54,530 nucleotides of DNA, from assembly GCA_025210735.1 (NCBI GenBank), contig JAOARD010000072.1, positions 1 through 54,530 of the forward strand, written 5' to 3'. The notes under the pieces were generated by a model that saw only the letters and a list, made by a program, of their open reading frames with translations, ran no database searches and had not been told where the DNA came from. This document shows, in pieces, positions 52,135 to 54,530 of this stretch (its first letter is position 1; the number at the start of each line of letters is the position of its first letter). The translations under genes were made by a program, and so were the position numbers. Origin of the DNA: Bacteroidales bacterium. GTDB taxonomy: Bacteria > Bacteroidota > Bacteroidia > Bacteroidales > UBA6680.

Positions 52135-52902
52135 TTATCCTACAAAATTTGGCTGACCATTTGAAGCCATAGTTCCACCATCAACAGGTAGTATTGCCCC
52201 TGTAATCATGCTTGCATCATCGCTTAAAAGAAATGCAATTGGTCCGGCTATCTCTTCTGGTTTGGCTGCTCTACCCAATGGCATACGGTTTCTGATCTTA
52301 GCCATCATCTCTTCACTTTCGGTTACAAATGTGGCCATATCGGTATCTGTTAAAGCAGGAGCCACACCATTAATACGCACATTTTTAGGTCCCAGTTCAA
52401 GGGCTAATGATCGTGTAAAATTACTCACCGCACCCTTTGATGCACAGTAAGGGCTAAAACCCCAATCGCCACGTTCGCCAGATACAGAAGAGACATTAAC
52501 AATTGCCCCGCCCACTTTCTCCAGATGCTCTATTGCAAGATTAATAGTATTGAAAACACCATCAACATTAATAGACATAACTGTTTTCCAATCTTCAACA
52601 CTTACCTGACCTATTGGACCACCAATAGCTACTGCCGCATTATTAACCAGGCCATCTAAACGACCAAACTTCTCAAGATGAGTATCTATAAGTTTCTGAA
52701 CATCCTCACGATTAGTTACATCACCTTGTACTGCAAGGGTCTGATCTGGTTGCCCTATTTCTGCCAGTACCTCATCTAGTTTTTCTTTTCTGCGTCCTGA
52801 AATGGTTACCGACCAACCATCTTGTACAAGTCTTTTTGCTGTAGCAGCACCCACACCTGTGCCACCTCCTGTAATAATTGCTGATTTTTTAATTTCTGAC
52901 AT
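52135..52902 (-). CDS. Short-chain dehydrogenase/reductase
   Basis: 255 residues. The Rossmann glycine motif is TGGGTGVGAATAKRL; DGLVNNAAVA is the conserved NNA motif; the catalytic Tyr-x3-Lys is in SPYCASKGAVSNFTRS. The C-terminal FLLSDDASMITGAILPVDGG is the usual family end. Probably NAD(P)-dependent oxidation or reduction of an alcohol, ketone or sugar. It lies between the aldo/keto reductase and DeoC on the same strand. Confidence 0.92.
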   Translation of the reverse strand: MSEIKKSAIITGGGTGVGAATAKRLVQDGWSVTISGRRKEKLDEVLAEIGQPDQTLAVQGDVTNREDVQKLIDTHLEKFGRLDGLVNNAAVAIGGPIGQVSVEDWKTVMSINVDGVFNTINLAIEHLEKVGGAIVNVSSVSGERGDWGFSPYCASKGAVSNFTRSLALELGPKNVRINGVAPALTDTDMATFVTESEEMMAKIRNRMPLGRAAKPEEIAGPIAFLLSDDASMITGAILPVDGGTMASNGQPNFVG

Positions 52903-53001
52903 CTTTTCTACTTTTTATTTATTAAACATTAATCCTCTATTAACTCTTTAGAGTTCTGCTTTTTTACCCATCATTAAACATTCTATGAAATTTTGAATTG
53001 G

Positions 53002-53901
53002 CTAGAAATATTCAATCATCTCTTCTTTACCTGTCTCTATTTTATGAATCTCTGATAGCAAGCTGTTAGCTAAACCAGAAGCACCAATTCTCATATATCT
53101 GCTATTCAGCCATTCCGTTTTTAAATTGTTATGGCAGATTGCATAAAACTCTATTACATCTTTTGCTGTATTAATTCCTCCTGATGGTTTAAAACCAACC
53201 ACTTTACCTGCTCTTTCATGATACTCTCTAATAGCTTTAGTCATGATATGGGCGGCTTCTAATGTGGCATTAACTGATACTTTACCCGTTGATGTTTTTA
53301 TAAAATCTGCTCCGGCCTCCATTGCAATAACAGATGCTGTTCTTATGTTTGTGGCTGTTGTTAATTCTCCAGTTTCTAAAATAACTTTCACCTTTTTATC
53401 ACCACAAGCATTTTTTTGGGCAACAATATCATCAAAAACTCTTTGATAATCTTTTTCTAAAAACGATGCCATTGGTAACACTATATCAATCTCATCAGCT
53501 CCACTTTTTGCAACCAATTCGCACTCTTTTAACTTAACTTCAATAAATGATTGCGACGATGGAAAAGCGCCCGCCACAGAGGTTATATTAACCCCTTCTG
53601 TTTTTAAATTCTCTTTTAATACTGGCACCATATTAGGATAAACCACAATTGTAGCAACATTGGGTATATCAAACGTATTATGAAAGTTATTTACCTTTTT
53701 GGCAAACCTTTTTATTCGTTCACGTGTATCGGTAGAATTTAATGTGGTTAATTCAATAAACGAGAAATTCTTTTTCAGATTCTCAACCGTATATAATGAA
53801 TCATAGTTTGAAGCTATGATATCTTCCGTTTGTTTTTTTATATCCTCATCATTCAATAACAGATTATATGATTTCAAAATCTTCAGAATATCTTTACTCA
53901 T
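53002..53901 (-). CDS. deoC: Deoxyribose-phosphate aldolase
   Basis: 299 residues. The Schiff-base lysine is in ADFIKTSTGKVSVNATLEAA, the family signature. The other conserved parts are NVATIVVYPNMVPVLKENL, SGADEIDIVLPMASFLEKDY, VKVILETGEL and VGFKPSGGI. It splits 2-deoxyribose-5-phosphate into glyceraldehyde-3-phosphate and acetaldehyde. The N-terminal extension makes it longer than the E. coli enzyme (about 260) and closer to the larger type. Since acetaldehyde is a product, the adjacent alcohol dehydrogenase and reductases may remove it; this is inference. Confidence 0.92.
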   Translation of the reverse strand: MSKDILKILKSYNLLLNDEDIKKQTEDIIASNYDSLYTVENLKKNFSFIELTTLNSTDTRERIKRFAKKVNNFHNTFDIPNVATIVVYPNMVPVLKENLKTEGVNITSVAGAFPSSQSFIEVKLKECELVAKSGADEIDIVLPMASFLEKDYQRVFDDIVAQKNACGDKKVKVILETGELTTATNIRTASVIAMEAGADFIKTSTGKVSVNATLEAAHIMTKAIREYHERAGKVVGFKPSGGINTAKDVIEFYAICHNNLKTEWLNSRYMRIGASGLANSLLSEIHKIETGKEEMIEYF

Positions 53902-53957
53902 GCCTCTTATATGTTTATTGTTTTGTTATCTAACTATCAATTCAATTAAGTTTAATA

Positions 53958-54066
53958 CCTTGTCCGTTCAAGCAAAGCGAAAACATTGTCAGTTTGAGTG
54001 AAGCCAAAAACATTGTCAGTTTGAGCGGAGCCGAAAACATTGTCAGTTTGAGCGAAGCCGAAAACA
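53958..54066. repeat. 27-bp tandem repeat, about four units
   Basis: Three clear units begin CATTGTCAGTTTGAG at 53984, 54011 and 54038, exactly 27 bp apart, each with GYGRAGCCRAAAA. An earlier degenerate unit starts near 53958. It sits directly upstream of deoC. Confidence 0.85.
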
Positions 54067-54070
54067 CACA

Positions 54071-54145
54071 CATTTCGACTACGCTCAATGTGACAAAACG
54101 CCTTTGCTCAATGCGCTAGAAACGACTCCGCTAAACATGTCAAAA
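54071..54145. repeat. Inverted copies of the 27-bp repeat
   Basis: TTTCGACTACGCTCAATGTG at 54073-54092, then ACAA, is the reverse complement of a repeat unit with a few changes, and a more degenerate inverted copy (CGACTCCGCTAAACATGTCA) follows at about 54122. With the direct units these could form a large hairpin. They resemble the GTCATTTCGAGCGCAGTCGA-type repeats common in Bacteroidota genomes. Confidence 0.6.
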
Positions 54146-54313
54146 AACACTTAACTCGCTATACAAAAGTAGATTAAAAGAAACCTTTATACGAAGTCAT
54201 TTTACGGAAATAGGAAGTCGTATTACTGGTTTGTAATTAATCTTGCAGTGTACTTATTCCTCCTGATAATTATCTTCTCCTTTTTGCAATGTAACCACCC
54301 GATAAACTACACC
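54146..54313. other. Probable end of the IS66 element
   Basis: The sequence between the repeats and the transposase stop. It contains ACGAAGTCATTTTACGG and GGAAGTCGTATTAC, the kind of motif found near IS66 ends, but no terminal repeat can be fixed from one end. Confidence 0.35.
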
Positions 54314-54530
54314 CTATTCGTTTTTCAGGTCAATATTCTGTGGGAATAGTTCATGCAGCTTTGTTATTTTCTGATCTGCAATTTTATCGAGAACGGTACT
54401 GAGCCATTTGAAAGGATCTATATTGTGCATCTTGCATGTTCCGAAAAATGTATAGAACATAGCAGAACGTTGAGCTCCTTCATGAGAACCGGCAAACAGA
54501 TAGTTTTTGCGCCCTAAAGCATTAGGTCTA
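54314..54530 (-). CDS. IS66-family transposase, C-terminal part (truncated by window edge)
   Basis: 72 codons are present, ending at the TAG at 54314-54316 on the minus strand. The end reads GRKNYLFAGSHEGAQRSAMF, then FFGTCKMHNIDPFKWLSTVL, DKIADQKITKLHELFPQN. This matches the C-terminal part of IS66 TnpC (GRKNWLFAGSxxGAxRAA and CxxxxxNPxxWL). The rest lies beyond the window. It is the only transposase visible here and borders the accessory region on the right. Confidence 0.85.
   Translation of the reverse strand, partial: RPNALGRKNYLFAGSHEGAQRSAMFYTFFGTCKMHNIDPFKWLSTVLDKIADQKITKLHELFPQNIDLKNE

Noticed and set aside
53958..54145. A CRISPR array
   Set aside because: The 27-bp units are tandem without spacers, and no cas gene is in the window.
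1..54530. tRNA, rRNA or known riboswitch genes
   Set aside because: I saw no cloverleaf with a CCA end, no rRNA-like stretch and no clear riboswitch core on either strand.

Overview
The window comes from an AT-rich member of the Bacteroidota (class not resolvable; Bacteroidia is plausible). The signs are the phylum's own promoter type (TTG, about 19 bp, then TAnnTTTG), A-rich leaders in place of Shine-Dalgarno sequences, many short lipoprotein signals, a DUF4369-TlpA thioredoxin lipoprotein, TPR-HTH membrane regulators, TonB C-terminal modules, a CarboxypepD_reg-type protein and an IS66 transposase end.

Layout. 1-3 kb: a truncated leucine-rich-repeat protein and a divergent TPR/transmembrane/HTH regulator. 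3-9.4 kb: a cysteine-dioxygenase-like enzyme, a TtcA-like tRNA thiolase, a minus-strand row of a four-cysteine protein, a 96-residue protein, a Ser/Thr kinase and an FHA-plus-C-terminal-domain protein, then a divergent metallo-beta-lactamase-fold hydrolase. 9.7-11 kb: an exported EreA/ChaN-like protein. 11.2-48.6 kb: a long accessory region read almost entirely from the minus strand. It mixes small lipoproteins, TonB-tail proteins, propeller proteins, LRR proteins, VOC/AraC genes and a GreA/B-type factor with many short orphan proteins that look like toxin-immunity proteins (clearest: a colicin/pyocin DNase immunity homologue at 24.8-25.0 kb and a DUF6794-like protein at 29.3-30.0 kb). A 1603-residue sacsin-like ATPase with a DUF3883-like tail, a candidate defence protein, lies at 32.8-37.6 kb. 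48.8-53.9 kb: an AraC regulator and a probable operon of iron-containing alcohol dehydrogenase, aldo/keto reductase, short-chain dehydrogenase and deoxyribose-phosphate aldolase. 53.9-54.5 kb: a 27-bp tandem repeat with inverted copies and the 3' end of an IS66 transposase gene.

The most unusual content is between the genes. One dispersed element ('E element', about eight copies or relics, same strand) carries a conserved upstream box, a promoter with exact 19-bp spacing in four copies, a very short leader, an ATG opening a 40-43 codon reading frame with a shared N-terminus, and a hairpin whose arms differ between copies but still pair. In one place the element supplies the start of a full-length exported protein. 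Elsewhere copies flank a 1.5-kb insertion (AraC relic plus RhuM gene) as 37-bp identical direct repeats, or sit beside an internally deleted duplicate gene. A second family ('R2') of about 90 bp sits directly before the start codons of several unrelated genes. Together these suggest a region built by repeated duplication or recombination of gene units that share promoter and leader modules, resembling the acquired immunity-gene clusters known from Bacteroidales, although no integrase or recombinase gene is visible in the window.
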